Shown here in pieces: positions 9,813 through 17,638 of a DNA stretch of 64,000 nt. How positions within the stretch are numbered: position 1 is the stretch's first letter; the number at the start of each line of letters is the position of its first letter. The notes beneath the pieces are model-generated. The model worked only from the letters and a program-made list of their open reading frames with translations. It ran no database searches and was not told where the DNA came from. This DNA comes from Streptococcus suis. Its GTDB lineage: Bacteria; Bacillota; Bacilli; Lactobacillales; Streptococcaceae. Made by a program: the position numbers and the translations under genes. The stretch is from the NCBI RefSeq assembly GCF_002960445.1, contig NZ_POJD01000142.1, forward strand, positions 124,001-188,000, written 5' to 3'.

Positions 9813-10262
9813 ATGAAAATAGAAAAAATGACAGTAGAAGAGTTTTTACAACTGAAGAAGGATGCTCAGGTATCCTTGCTTCTATTTATTGTTTTTGGAG
9901 TTTTCTTGTTTTCAAGTATGTTTTATATTACAGCGATTGGGGCGAGAACACAAATGTACAATTCACTTGTGACGATGGTGTTTCTATCTGTGTTGATGAG
10001 TGCAGTCAGACCCTATGTTTTTTCCAAAAATATCTTAGAGAAAAAACAACCTGAGCTGAAACAGTATTCGACAAAGGGCTACTCAGTTTCTAGTGCCTTT
10101 CTAAAAAGGGTTTTTCTAGTTTATTCGGTTGCGATTATTGTGGTTGTATTCGGTTTTGCTTCTGCCTACGTAACTCGGGTTGAGACCATCCTTCCCGATG
10201 ATACTTTACCAAGTCTGGAACAGAAGTCTATTATTGAATTAGAGCTTGAGGAAAATAAATGA
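9813..10262 (+). CDS. Small membrane protein, unknown function (type VII immunity-type neighbourhood)
   Basis: 149 residues with three strong hydrophobic segments at about 20-40, 48-65 and 108-130, and acidic ends. I do not recognise a family. A TATAAT at 9757-9762 may be its promoter. The stop overlaps the next start by 4 nt (ATGA), so it is coupled to the Imm59-like gene. Small membrane proteins paired with soluble immunity proteins are common beside LXG toxins of type VII secretion systems, and a broken toxin follows, so an immunity or accessory role is an inference from context only. Confidence 0.6.
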   Translation: MKIEKMTVEEFLQLKKDAQVSLLLFIVFGVFLFSSMFYITAIGARTQMYNSLVTMVFLSVLMSAVRPYVFSKNILEKKQPELKQYSTKGYSVSSAFLKRVFLVYSVAIIVVVFGFASAYVTRVETILPDDTLPSLEQKSIIELELEENK

Positions 10263-10522
10263 CAAAGCAAGAATTACTGAATTTTGTGGAAGCTCATCAA
10301 TCTGAAATAGGGGCATTTACTATTATGCCAGGAAGAAAATTTGGTGGGCAATTTACTCTGGGCTACTATTTTGATGAGGAATCACAAAAATATAAAGTAT
10401 ATGAGGTGAGTGAGCGTCAAGAATTCTGGGTATGGGATGAATTTGATATGGAATCTGAGGCAATAGATAGACTATATCGAAAAATAGTTTTTAGTTTTAA
10501 TTTAAATGAAAAGCATATTTAG
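10259..10522 (+). CDS. Small acidic immunity-like protein (possibly Imm59 family)
   Basis: 87 residues, soluble and acidic. The pattern GGQFTLGYYFDEESQKYKVYE followed by an acidic stretch (DEFDMESEAIDRLYRKI) resembles Imm59-type immunity proteins of polymorphic toxin systems, recalled from memory and not checked. It is coupled by a 4-nt overlap to the upstream membrane protein. Directly downstream lies the frameshifted toxin C-terminus. In intact loci the immunity gene follows the toxin, so this reversed arrangement fits a shuffled cassette array. Confidence 0.45.
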   Translation: MTKQELLNFVEAHQSEIGAFTIMPGRKFGGQFTLGYYFDEESQKYKVYEVSERQEFWVWDEFDMESEAIDRLYRKIVFSFNLNEKHI

Positions 10523-11516
10523 ATTTATCCATCGACTCTCTTGGAATTGTAGAGGGCTCTGTTAAGGGACTCCAAAGCCAACTTTCTCACATTGAAGTCT
10601 CAAGCCCAAGCCAAAATCAGCTCAACGCTCGTCAGGGTCAGGACTTTGTGGACTTACAAACGGTTGAGTTTGGTAAAATCGCCAGCAAGGTCGAGAATAA
10701 CATCACGATCAAGATGACGGTTGATGGCGTTGAGCAGAAGATACGAGTTGATGCGATTGGCTTTGATGAGGCAGGCAACATCCGCATTCAGGAATACACA
10801 ACTGCCCAGAATGGTTTGAAAATCAGTCGTCAGAACCTCTTGGAAGACCTGTCCAAGTACGGCGGCACCATTGTCGGCGCAGGCAAGGGCGACTTTGTCG
10901 GCGGTGTTGAGATACCTAAGGGCACACGGATTGATGTCGTGTCGCAGAAGACGGGGAATGTGACGATAGGCTCATCGAATACCGTCTATTCTATACATGA
11001 CTTTAAAGCTGAGATGGAGCAATTGCCTCATATCAATCTTTCAAAACAGGTTGAAGATGGCTTGGTTAGTACGAAGAACGGGAGCCGTCCGTCACCTCAC
11101 CATGTTTATTCAGTAGAAGAAATTGCAACTCATCTTGCTATGTTCGATGATGGAGCGGTGAAAGTTATGAGCTTTGAATCATATGATTATGGGGTGCAAA
11201 ATTATGGTGCGACGATAGGCCATCCTGACGGTCATTATGTAATGCCTAAATTTGTTTATGAAAAAGCTGTAAGGGCATCTAATGGTAATCCAAGAGTTCT
11301 AGAGGAACTATTGGGATTAGAACAGGGGTACTAGGAGATAATCCAGTTGTTATTGATATTCAGCGCTAAAAAAACCTCCGGATGCCTTCTGGTAACGAGC
11401 CTGGAGCTTGGCAAGGTTTGTGGGAACCTGGAGGCTACACACAGGGAGGGATTCCTGAGGCAGTGATTGATCAACTTAGTGAGTCGGATTATACAATAGA
11501 CGAAGTATTCAAATAG
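10510..11516 (+). pseudogene. Orphan, frameshifted C-terminal cassette of a polymorphic (LXG-type) toxin
   Basis: The frame is open from 10510 with no credible start until GTG 10648, so the N-terminus is missing. A pretoxin linker (GLQSQLSHIEVSSPSQNQ, QGQDFVDLQTVEFGKI) leads to a toxin-like domain ending at TAG 11332-11334. The homologous tail continues in another frame: GDNPVVIDIQR, an in-frame TAA at 11367, then LRMPSGNEPGAW and GGIPEAVIDQLSESDY to TAG 11514-11516. That tail is typical of toxin C-termini in this group. One frameshift near 11320-11335 and one nonsense codon mean it cannot make a full toxin. Such orphan modules can recombine onto intact LXG genes. Confidence 0.8.
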
Positions 11517-11531
11517 AAAGGTCAGATATAT

Positions 11532-12392
11532 ATGAAAGTGTTACGAGGGACTGACTTTATAATATATGAATTAAATGGGCAATATAGCATTAATTGGTAT
11601 CGTGGGCGAGAACGATTCTCTTATCCAATAGATGAAGATTTAGTAAAAAAAGCTCTGTTAACATCTAAAGACGGGAAAGAGGTCATGTTTTATGTAGAGC
11701 ATGGGCGCTGGCCAGAAGAGGATGAGTTAGAGCATTATAATGAATCTAACGTAATTACACATAGAGGGAATAATTTTATTGTCTATGAAGAAAATGGCAA
11801 ATATGAGATGCACTTTATGACTGGCGGATTTCAAGACCGAGAGGTCATCTATCCTATTTCTAAAGAACTTATGGAAAGAGCTTTTGAGTCGCCTCAAGAT
11901 GCCTATGAAGTAAAAATTTACTTAATGACAGGCCATTGGCCAGATAAGAGTCAAGACGAATTGGATAGAAATTTCTTAAGACAGTTTCCAGAGCAAATTC
12001 TTAAGACCCCGACTATTTCAAAGACTCTCTTTTCAGAGTATGAGTTTACGAAATTATTGAAACAAGCAATTGAAACAGTATTACAGACTAGTAAAATTGA
12101 CAGCTTAGGAATAGTTGAAGAACATTTGGAACTCTTGCTTCTAGACCCAATCAAGTGGCAGGAAGAAACAGAAATTATTCATTTACAGTTATTGCAAGAA
12201 AAGCTGAACAACTACATCCACTTTATCGAAAGTAAGCAGTATGTGGACAGCTACGGGGATGACTTTACAGAAAAAGTTATCAATCTTACTTTCCAGTATG
12301 CTCCGTCGGATAACGGTCTTGCTTTCCTTGTGCAAGTTCAAAAAGTTCTACAGCCGACAGATATTCGTTTGAAGGTTGTTGTGCCAGAGTAG
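11532..12392 (+). CDS. Probable immunity protein: duplicated N-terminal domain plus DUF6572-like C-terminal domain
   Basis: 286 residues. Residues about 1-70 and 75-145 are tandem copies of one small domain: RGTDFIIYELNGQYSINW then YPIDEDLVKKAL in the first, RGNNFIVYEENGKYEMHF then YPISKELMERAF in the second, each ending in GRWPEE or GHWPDK. The C-terminal ~100 residues (LLQEKLNNYIHFIESKQY, LTFQYAPSDNGLAFLVQV) resemble DUF6572, often found near polymorphic toxins. It follows the broken toxin by 15 nt with AGAAAGG before the ATG. The immunity role is inferred from location. A relic of a paralogue's last 26 codons lies at 15574-15654. Confidence 0.6.
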   Translation: MKVLRGTDFIIYELNGQYSINWYRGRERFSYPIDEDLVKKALLTSKDGKEVMFYVEHGRWPEEDELEHYNESNVITHRGNNFIVYEENGKYEMHFMTGGFQDREVIYPISKELMERAFESPQDAYEVKIYLMTGHWPDKSQDELDRNFLRQFPEQILKTPTISKTLFSEYEFTKLLKQAIETVLQTSKIDSLGIVEEHLELLLLDPIKWQEETEIIHLQLLQEKLNNYIHFIESKQYVDSYGDDFTEKVINLTFQYAPSDNGLAFLVQVQKVLQPTDIRLKVVVPE

Positions 12393-12401
12393 AGTTTTAA
12401 G

Positions 12402-12431
12402 TCCAGACAGGGTTACCTTGTCTGGATTTTT
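12402..12431 (+). terminator. Rho-independent terminator
   Basis: TCCAGACA/TGTCTGGA stem (12402-12409 with 12419-12426), then a T-run. Almost the same hairpin occurs on the - strand at 31428-31460. Confidence 0.85.
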
Positions 12432-12565
12432 TGGTATAATGGGAAGGTAGATTTTTCCTTGATACATAAGAAGCTAAGCTATACTAGGTCTAAAGCGGAG
12501 CTGGAGGATGAGATGGAACTAGAAATGCTTTACTTTATTTCTGTTTCGAAACGATGTGAGCAGCT

Positions 12566-12679
12566 ATGCTATTTTTCAAAAACCTCAAGAAAGGTATAAA
12601 GCCATCTGGTGTGGTGGATGACCAGATCTGGTCCAACTCCCGCTTCAAGCTGCCGCAGGTTATGTGTTTGGAGGTATAG
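12566..12679 (+). pseudogene. Orphan N-terminal gene fragment in a 356-nt gap
   Basis: Thirty-seven codons from ATG 12566 (MLFFKNLKKGIKPSGVV, DDQIWSNSRFKLPQV) run to TAG 12677-12679. They look like a genuine protein N-terminus cut short. In another frame, the next 90 nt (about 12650-12743) read AAGYVFGGIVNTLYDGLV and end at TGA, also protein-like. I read the stretch 12440-12748 as spliced debris of at least two toxin-locus genes. Neither fragment is assignable to a family. Confidence 0.4.
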
Positions 12680-12748
12680 TGAATACACTATACGATGGTT
12701 TAGTACGTAATGATTTGGAAGGGGATAACTGGGCTTTATGGTGAGTAT

Positions 12749-13423
12749 ATGTTTTTAAGAAAAATTATTTATATTGGTGAGTCTGAAAATGGTGCAGTTT
12801 ATTTTGATACGGAGAGGAAATTAGCTCTGTCAGCTCCCAAAAGTCAACTGCTCAATACAGAAGGAGCGGGTAAGGTTAACCGCTTTATCCCTCTATTGGT
12901 GGGTTTTCTTATCGTAGGCGGTGGGACTAGTTTTTTTACGGTTGCCAACCCATTTGGAGGTCGTTATAGCTATGGAACTTTGATTTTTTTAGGGTTTGCT
13001 TGGCTCTTTGAATTTATTGGTATGGTATGGCTTTTAGAGAGAGCACTTTATAAAAATGTTCAACAAGCACAACCTACCAACCGACAGAACTTTAGGGTAG
13101 CAGTTTATAATAATCTAATCTGGCGTAATTTTAGTGATAAAAAGGTGACAACTGGTAAAATAGTAGTTTGTTGGCTTTTTGTATCGATGATATTTTTAGT
13201 AAATATTGCTTGTTTCCCTATATTTCAAAATACGATTTTGCCGTTAATTTTGAATAGTTCGAGTATTGGTAGTGAAATAATAATGCTATCATTATTGGGG
13301 ATTATGCCTTTCAGTTTGGTACTTCTAATCTGGCAAAATAATCCAATACGTTTCATGAATCTTGTAGGTAAATACCAAAAGCGAGAGATTAAATGGGGTA
13401 AGGAATCCATGGCTAAAGATTAA
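12749..13423 (+). CDS. Membrane protein of the type VII immunity island
   Basis: 224 residues. A cytoplasmic N-terminal stretch (IGESENGAVYFDTERKL) is followed by about four transmembrane segments (roughly 50-70, 78-98, 138-160, 175-195) and a basic-then-acidic tail. No family recognised. The start at 12749 is preferred over the in-frame ATG at 12710, because the extra 13 codons overlap debris and the MFLRKIIYIGES start follows GGTGAG. It is the first intact gene of a run of membrane proteins whose base composition is more AT-rich than the flanking housekeeping genes. An immunity role is possible, unproven. Confidence 0.6.
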   Translation: MFLRKIIYIGESENGAVYFDTERKLALSAPKSQLLNTEGAGKVNRFIPLLVGFLIVGGGTSFFTVANPFGGRYSYGTLIFLGFAWLFEFIGMVWLLERALYKNVQQAQPTNRQNFRVAVYNNLIWRNFSDKKVTTGKIVVCWLFVSMIFLVNIACFPIFQNTILPLILNSSSIGSEIIMLSLLGIMPFSLVLLIWQNNPIRFMNLVGKYQKREIKWGKESMAKD

Positions 13424-13447
13424 TTTGTAAGTGAAAAGGAATAGAAT

Positions 13448-13924
13448 ATGGCTGAAGAAATTTTGCCGTTAGGCAGTGTCGTTACATTAAGAAATGGAGA
13501 TGGCACAGAGTTGGTAATTATTGCAAGAGCAAGTATAGTCGTTGAAAATGATGAAGAAATCTATTATGACTATGGTGCGGTTTTGATTCCTCAAGGAATG
13601 ATGACTCCTGACAATGTTTTCTTTTTTAATAGAGAAAATGTTCAAGAGATTAAATTTAGAGGTTATGAAAATAACGATGAAAAACTATTTTCTAAACAAT
13701 ATAATCAAATGATTGAACATTCTCATACCCCAAAGGAACTGTTTAGTTTACAAGTTGTTAGCCATAAGATCGGAAATGCTAAGTTTTTAGGTAAGGCTGT
13801 CAAAGTACTTGATAAGGTCGGAACAGTAATGACTTTTGCCCAAGTCGGATTTGAAGGTATTTCAGGAGGTATCGAAGAATACACTGAATCAAAAGATGTT
13901 GGCAAGGCGCTAGGTTTTGGGTGA
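13448..13924 (+). CDS. DUF4176 protein fused to a toxin-linker remnant
   Basis: 158 residues. Residues about 1-85 match the DUF4176 layout (LPLGSVVTLRNGDGTELVII, YYDYGAVLIPQGMM, VFFFNRENVQEIKFRGY), a small domain usually encoded beside LXG toxins and type VII secretion genes. Residues about 105-158 (KFLGKAVKVLDKVGTVMTFAQ, GGIEEYTESKDVGKALG) look like the helical pre-toxin region of an LXG protein cut short by a stop. The gene therefore seems to be a DUF4176 gene joined to the linker of a toxin that lost its catalytic domain. AAAAGGAATAG precedes the ATG. Confidence 0.65.
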   Translation: MAEEILPLGSVVTLRNGDGTELVIIARASIVVENDEEIYYDYGAVLIPQGMMTPDNVFFFNRENVQEIKFRGYENNDEKLFSKQYNQMIEHSHTPKELFSLQVVSHKIGNAKFLGKAVKVLDKVGTVMTFAQVGFEGISGGIEEYTESKDVGKALGFG

Positions 13925-13930
13925 TAGTTT

Positions 13931-14803
13931 ATGAAGAAAAAATCTATTTTTAAAGCCAGTTTTGAAGAGAGTCTCAATCTTGAGGATGATGGATTTTTAA
14001 AATTGCAGCAGGATCAACATGATAAAACTGCTAAATATTTTAAAGGTGGAAGGACATCGATGTGGTTTATCATCCGAAGCTTAATTGTAACGCTAATTTG
14101 TCCTATTGGATTTAATTTTTCCATGCTAGTTGTTTCCATGATATTTCATGATAGCCAAACTTTAACTATACCAATCGCAGAATCTCCCTCGTTGACGGTG
14201 AGTATTTATCTAATCCTTCTCCTAATTTGGCTCTTATTAGTGGTGATCGGAAAGTTTGTTAAACGAATGTACCTTTTTCCTTATCGATATCAATTTCATG
14301 CTTTCACATTTATGAATTGGTTTGCATTAGAATTCAATTTAGTATTTAATGACTTCTTGTTACCTGCATTATCATTTTTTGGGGTTATTGCTGTCTATAC
14401 TTTCATTGGATTTTTGGGCTATTTCATGATTACGATAGAGCTTGGAAACCTTAGAAAACTAATGTACAGAACGGTTAGTGCTCCCAGTTTGATCGATAAA
14501 ATCGCCAATAAAATTGCTATTTATGGGATGGGAGTCTTAAGTTTGGGCGTCATTGTTAACTTTATTCTGAAAGGAGTGGGAATGAAGTTCGCGACATCAA
14601 TGACGGCATTGGGTTTTCTGCTTACATGGTTTGTGGGGAATATTGTGATAATGGCAATTACGATTTTCATTGGATTCCCCTACTTCCTTCAGGCTTACTA
14701 CAAATGGAAATATCCAGAAGAATATCGAGAATGGGAAGGGAAATCCCGTGAAGACTGGTACGGTAAAAGGTATTTGAAAAAACACAAGGAGATATTAGAA
14801 TAG
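13931..14803 (+). CDS. Polytopic membrane protein of the immunity island
   Basis: 290 residues. A cytoplasmic N-terminal region (about 1-45) is followed by around six hydrophobic segments and a charged C-terminal tail (YKWKYPEEYREWEGKSREDW). It begins 6 nt after the DUF4176 fusion gene, suggesting co-transcription. No family is recognised. Similar large membrane proteins accompany LXG toxins in streptococci, so membrane-located protection against a cognate toxin is a reasonable but untested inference. Confidence 0.6.
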   Translation: MKKKSIFKASFEESLNLEDDGFLKLQQDQHDKTAKYFKGGRTSMWFIIRSLIVTLICPIGFNFSMLVVSMIFHDSQTLTIPIAESPSLTVSIYLILLLIWLLLVVIGKFVKRMYLFPYRYQFHAFTFMNWFALEFNLVFNDFLLPALSFFGVIAVYTFIGFLGYFMITIELGNLRKLMYRTVSAPSLIDKIANKIAIYGMGVLSLGVIVNFILKGVGMKFATSMTALGFLLTWFVGNIVIMAITIFIGFPYFLQAYYKWKYPEEYREWEGKSREDWYGKRYLKKHKEILE

Positions 14804-14804
14804 G

Positions 14805-14906
14805 ATGGTAGAAAAGTGGCAAGAGAATAACAATAAAATTGAAATATTGTATGAACAGTCTAGAAATGCGTCGCCTAAAAAAAGAGGATGGAGCTGGCCA
14901 TGGTAA
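14805..14906 (+). CDS. Small 33-residue ORF between membrane protein genes
   Basis: ATG 14805 to TAA 14904-14906 encodes 33 residues beginning MVEKWQENNNKIEIL and ending KKRGWSWPW. It follows the previous stop by one base and overlaps the next gene's start region, the spacing expected for a coupled gene. The tryptophan-rich tail resembles the ends of its neighbours. It may be a real micro-protein or the remnant of a longer gene; I cannot decide. Confidence 0.35.
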   Translation: MVEKWQENNNKIEILYEQSRNASPKKRGWSWPW

Positions 14907-15574
14907 TGATTTTAAGAACTTTGTTATTCCCTGTTGATAATGGTATGGGAACTGGATTGAGTGGAGATGGATACTCCGCTGAATATGATTTGTGGACTGG
15001 TAAAGTTAGATGGCGGAAAGCTGCTGAAGGCTCAATTAGTAAACAACAAGAGCTGACATTCAGACTATTGGTACTATCTTCTATACTTTCTCCAATACTG
15101 GTGGCAGGTTTGCTATTATTTAGCAGAAATCTATTTCAGGGGACAAAAATTTTATACATAGATGTAGATAAGTACGCACCAATAATTTTAGGTATTGTTT
15201 TATTTTTAGCATTTGAAACTTTGATGCTTGCTATAAGAAGACGCGATCCTATTGTTCAAGTAGAACCAAGTTTAAGAAATCAACATGAGTACTTTGAAAA
15301 AATGTTTGACTTTTCAATAAAGAAAAATATTTCAGGAAGAAAAATCCCTCCCTATGTAAGCACATATTTAGCTTCTTTTAGTGCCTTACTATGTATCCCT
15401 CTATCTTACTATGTTTACCTAAATCCTGAGAATTTTTCAGACACAAATTATGGTTCCATTGTGACACTTTTAGTGACGAGTGTTTTTGTTTCGTTGCTGC
15501 CTAACGTTCTATGGAATCTTATTATTAAGCATATTATTTATTTAAAACTTATTCGTAAAACAAACGGAAAATAA
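14900..15574 (+). CDS. Membrane protein of the immunity island
   Basis: 224 residues. A soluble N-terminal stretch (PVDNGMGTGLSGDGYSAEYD, LWTGKVRWRKAAEGS) precedes four transmembrane segments arranged in two pairs (about 45-70, 85-105, 150-170, 185-210). The N-terminus resembles in style that of the 12749 gene, a short description-like loop before a transmembrane bundle. ATG 14900 is preferred because GGAG lies 6 nt upstream; ATG 14888 and ATG 14906 are in-frame alternatives. It ends where a relic of the DUF6572 gene begins, so it is the last gene of the island. Confidence 0.55.
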   Translation: MVMILRTLLFPVDNGMGTGLSGDGYSAEYDLWTGKVRWRKAAEGSISKQQELTFRLLVLSSILSPILVAGLLLFSRNLFQGTKILYIDVDKYAPIILGIVLFLAFETLMLAIRRRDPIVQVEPSLRNQHEYFEKMFDFSIKKNISGRKIPPYVSTYLASFSALLCIPLSYYVYLNPENFSDTNYGSIVTLLVTSVFVSLLPNVLWNLIIKHIIYLKLIRKTNGK

Positions 15575-15654
15575 CTGGCCTTGCTTTCTTAGTGCAAGTT
15601 CAAAAAGCATTACAGTCGACAGATATTCGCTTGAAGGTTGTTGTGCCAGAGTAG
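15574..15654 (+). pseudogene. Relic: last 26 codons of a second DUF6572-type immunity gene
   Basis: The 81 nt translate to TGLAFLVQVQKALQSTDIRL then KVVVPE and stop. This is nearly identical to the C-terminus of the protein ending at 12392 (NGLAFLVQVQKVLQPTDIRL). The rest of that gene copy is absent. It forms a direct repeat with 12312-12392 bracketing the 12.4-15.57 kb segment. Confidence 0.85.
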
Positions 15655-15709
15655 AGTTATTTCTACAAAATGAAGACTACATTTTCAGTATTTCTGGTAC
15701 AATAGACTT

Positions 15710-16498
15710 ATGAAAATAATCGTCACAACCAGTCTTCGAATGAACCATGACCTGATCTTACAGGCTAGGGAAATAGCAGCGCAGCTCAATCTAGACTATC
15801 AAGACCGTCGTAAGAGGTCTGTCCGGTCTATTCTAGCAGAAACAGAAGCTGACGCAGTGCTTGTGGTCTATCAGGACCAGCTAGTTTTGGAAGAAAAAAA
15901 TGGACAACGCTTCTTTTTCCACCCTGACACAGCTATCTTGCGTATCAAGTCTGGAAGGGATCCGCTTTTGGAATTGCTAGGACCTGATAAACATACCGTC
16001 CTGGACTGTACCATGGGGCTGGCTTCTGATAGTATTGTCCTAGCTAGTGCGGGTCATCAGGTGACAGCCTTGGAAAGTTCACAGCTTATTCACTTTATGG
16101 TGAGCCGAGGTCTGAAAGAGTTTGATAGTGGCAATGACGCGGTTAATCAAGCCATGCGGTCTATTCAGACAATTTGGACAGATAGTTTGACATATTTGAA
16201 AGAGCAGGTCGATCTATCAGTTGATATCATTTACCTGGACCCCATGTTTTCGCAAGAGATTACGGAATCGGATAATCTCGACGGACTAAAACCCTTTGCC
16301 AATTATTCGGCCCTGTCTGAAGATTTTTTGAAAGAATGCAGGCGTGTGGCCAGAAGAAAAATCATTATCAAGGCTCATTTTAGAGATGAAGTTTTTGAAA
16401 AATTCGGCTTTGTACATCATGTCAGACCCAATCAAAAATTTCATTATGGAGAAATCATTTTGGAGGAAAATGATGAAAATTTTAGTAACAGGTTTTGA
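15710..16498 (+). CDS. RsmJ-like class I SAM-dependent methyltransferase
   Basis: 262 residues. The SAM-binding motif is [19 protein letters not shown] (near residue 102) with the acidic ribose contact in ALESS. The catalytic-type motif is IIYLDPMF near residue 178. This layout matches the Firmicute group related to RsmJ, the 16S rRNA G1516 methyltransferase; actual substrate is uncertain. Promoter TACAAT lies at about 15699. The gene overlaps pcp by 26 nt, so the two are coupled. Confidence 0.8.
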   Translation: MKIIVTTSLRMNHDLILQAREIAAQLNLDYQDRRKRSVRSILAETEADAVLVVYQDQLVLEEKNGQRFFFHPDTAILRIKSGRDPLLELLGPDKHTVLDCTMGLASDSIVLASAGHQVTALESSQLIHFMVSRGLKEFDSGNDAVNQAMRSIQTIWTDSLTYLKEQVDLSVDIIYLDPMFSQEITESDNLDGLKPFANYSALSEDFLKECRRVARRKIIIKAHFRDEVFEKFGFVHHVRPNQKFHYGEIILEENDENFSNRF

Positions 16499-17120
16499 TC
16501 CTTTTGGTGGTGAGGCTATCAATCCAGCTTTAGAAACCATCAAGTCCTTACCCCCTACCATAGCAGGCGCAGAGATTATGATTGTCGAAGTTCCGACTGT
16601 TTTTGATAAGGCTGCTCGTGTTTTGGAAGAAAAAATGGTAGAATATCAACCTGATGTAGTGCTTTGCATTGGTCAAGCAGGGGGGCGTGTAGATTTGACA
16701 CCTGAGCGCGTGGCCATTAACCAGGATGACGCTCGCATACCTGACAATGAAGGACAGCAGCCAATTGACAGAACCATCCGTCCAGATGGCCCAGCAGCAT
16801 ATTTTTCAACCCTGCCTATCAAGGCCATGGTCGAAGCCATTCGTTCTGCGGGCATTCCAGCTTCTGTTTCCAATACCGCCGGCACCTTTGTCTGCAACCA
16901 TCTCATGTATCAAGCCCTATATCTGGCTGAAAAATCCTTTCCTAATACTAAGGCAGGCTTCCTCCATATTCCCTATCTTCCTGAGCAGGTCTTGGACAAG
17001 CCAGGTGTTCCGTCCATGTCCCTTGAGGTGATAGTCAAAGGGATAGAAGCGGCCATTTCAGCCATTGTAGCCTATGCGGACAAGGAAGATATCAAAACTG
17101 TTGGAGGGGCGACGCATTGA
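16473..17120 (+). CDS. pcp: Pyroglutamyl peptidase I (pyrrolidone-carboxylate peptidase)
   Basis: 215 residues, the standard length. This cytosolic cysteine peptidase (family C15) removes N-terminal pyroglutamate. The catalytic residues are visible: Glu in [16 protein letters not shown], Cys in [14 protein letters not shown], His in [11 protein letters not shown]. The ATG at 16473 is chosen because GGAGG (16462-16466) is 6 nt away and it yields the canonical [14 protein letters not shown] start; ATG 16470 is too close. An in-frame start at 16344 lies within the upstream gene and is rejected. Confidence 0.95.
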   Translation: MKILVTGFDPFGGEAINPALETIKSLPPTIAGAEIMIVEVPTVFDKAARVLEEKMVEYQPDVVLCIGQAGGRVDLTPERVAINQDDARIPDNEGQQPIDRTIRPDGPAAYFSTLPIKAMVEAIRSAGIPASVSNTAGTFVCNHLMYQALYLAEKSFPNTKAGFLHIPYLPEQVLDKPGVPSMSLEVIVKGIEAAISAIVAYADKEDIKTVGGATH

Positions 17121-17428
17121 TGGATGGAAAATGGCAGAGCAGGCAGCGTGTTGAACAGATGGAAAGTATATTTAATTCCCAAATTCAGCTCGTTTCAGCA
17201 TTACGAACAATTCTAGAACAGGTTGAAACAAGCCAGCCAGCTTATCTGGAATTACTGGACTATTACCAAAGTTCGACTTTCCTAGAAGATATGGACTTGG
17301 CTGATAGAGGGGAATTTAAAAATCTTCCCTGCGGTGTCTTGAGTGAAGATGGTGTCTATAATCTGCTTGTAGATAAAAAAGAATTAGCAGCCAAGCTAAG
17401 AGAATGTGCGGCTTTATTGGACGTTTAA
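17120..17428 (+). CDS. DUF4298 protein
   Basis: 102 residues. The ATG overlaps the pcp stop codon (TGATG at 17118-17122), so translation is coupled. The segment LDYYQSSTFLEDMDLADRGE and the downstream GVLSEDGVYNLL are the DUF4298 signature. Function unknown; the N-terminal half is helical and may form a coiled coil. Together with the methyltransferase and pcp it forms a three-gene operon. Confidence 0.8.
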   Translation: MDGKWQSRQRVEQMESIFNSQIQLVSALRTILEQVETSQPAYLELLDYYQSSTFLEDMDLADRGEFKNLPCGVLSEDGVYNLLVDKKELAAKLRECAALLDV

Positions 17429-17492
17429 TGCAATAATGAAAGTCTATGCTAGTTATAGACACAGTTATTTACATAACTTTTATTACGTAAAC

Positions 17493-17527
17493 AAAAACTA
17501 CCTTCATCTCCATGAGAGTAGTTTTTG
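17493..17527 (+). terminator. Rho-independent terminator after the pcp operon
   Basis: AAAACTAC and GTAGTTTT form the arms around CTTCATCTCCATGAGA, ending in a T-run at 17526. Confidence 0.75.
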
Positions 17528-17638
17528 TCTTTTCCAGCCATTTTTTGATATACTAGATAGGTTAAAAAATTTAGAAAGGTTCTGTTTTGGGTCATTCCCA
17601 AACAGTAGTCAGGTATTCTGGCTAGAGGTATTAGTTTC

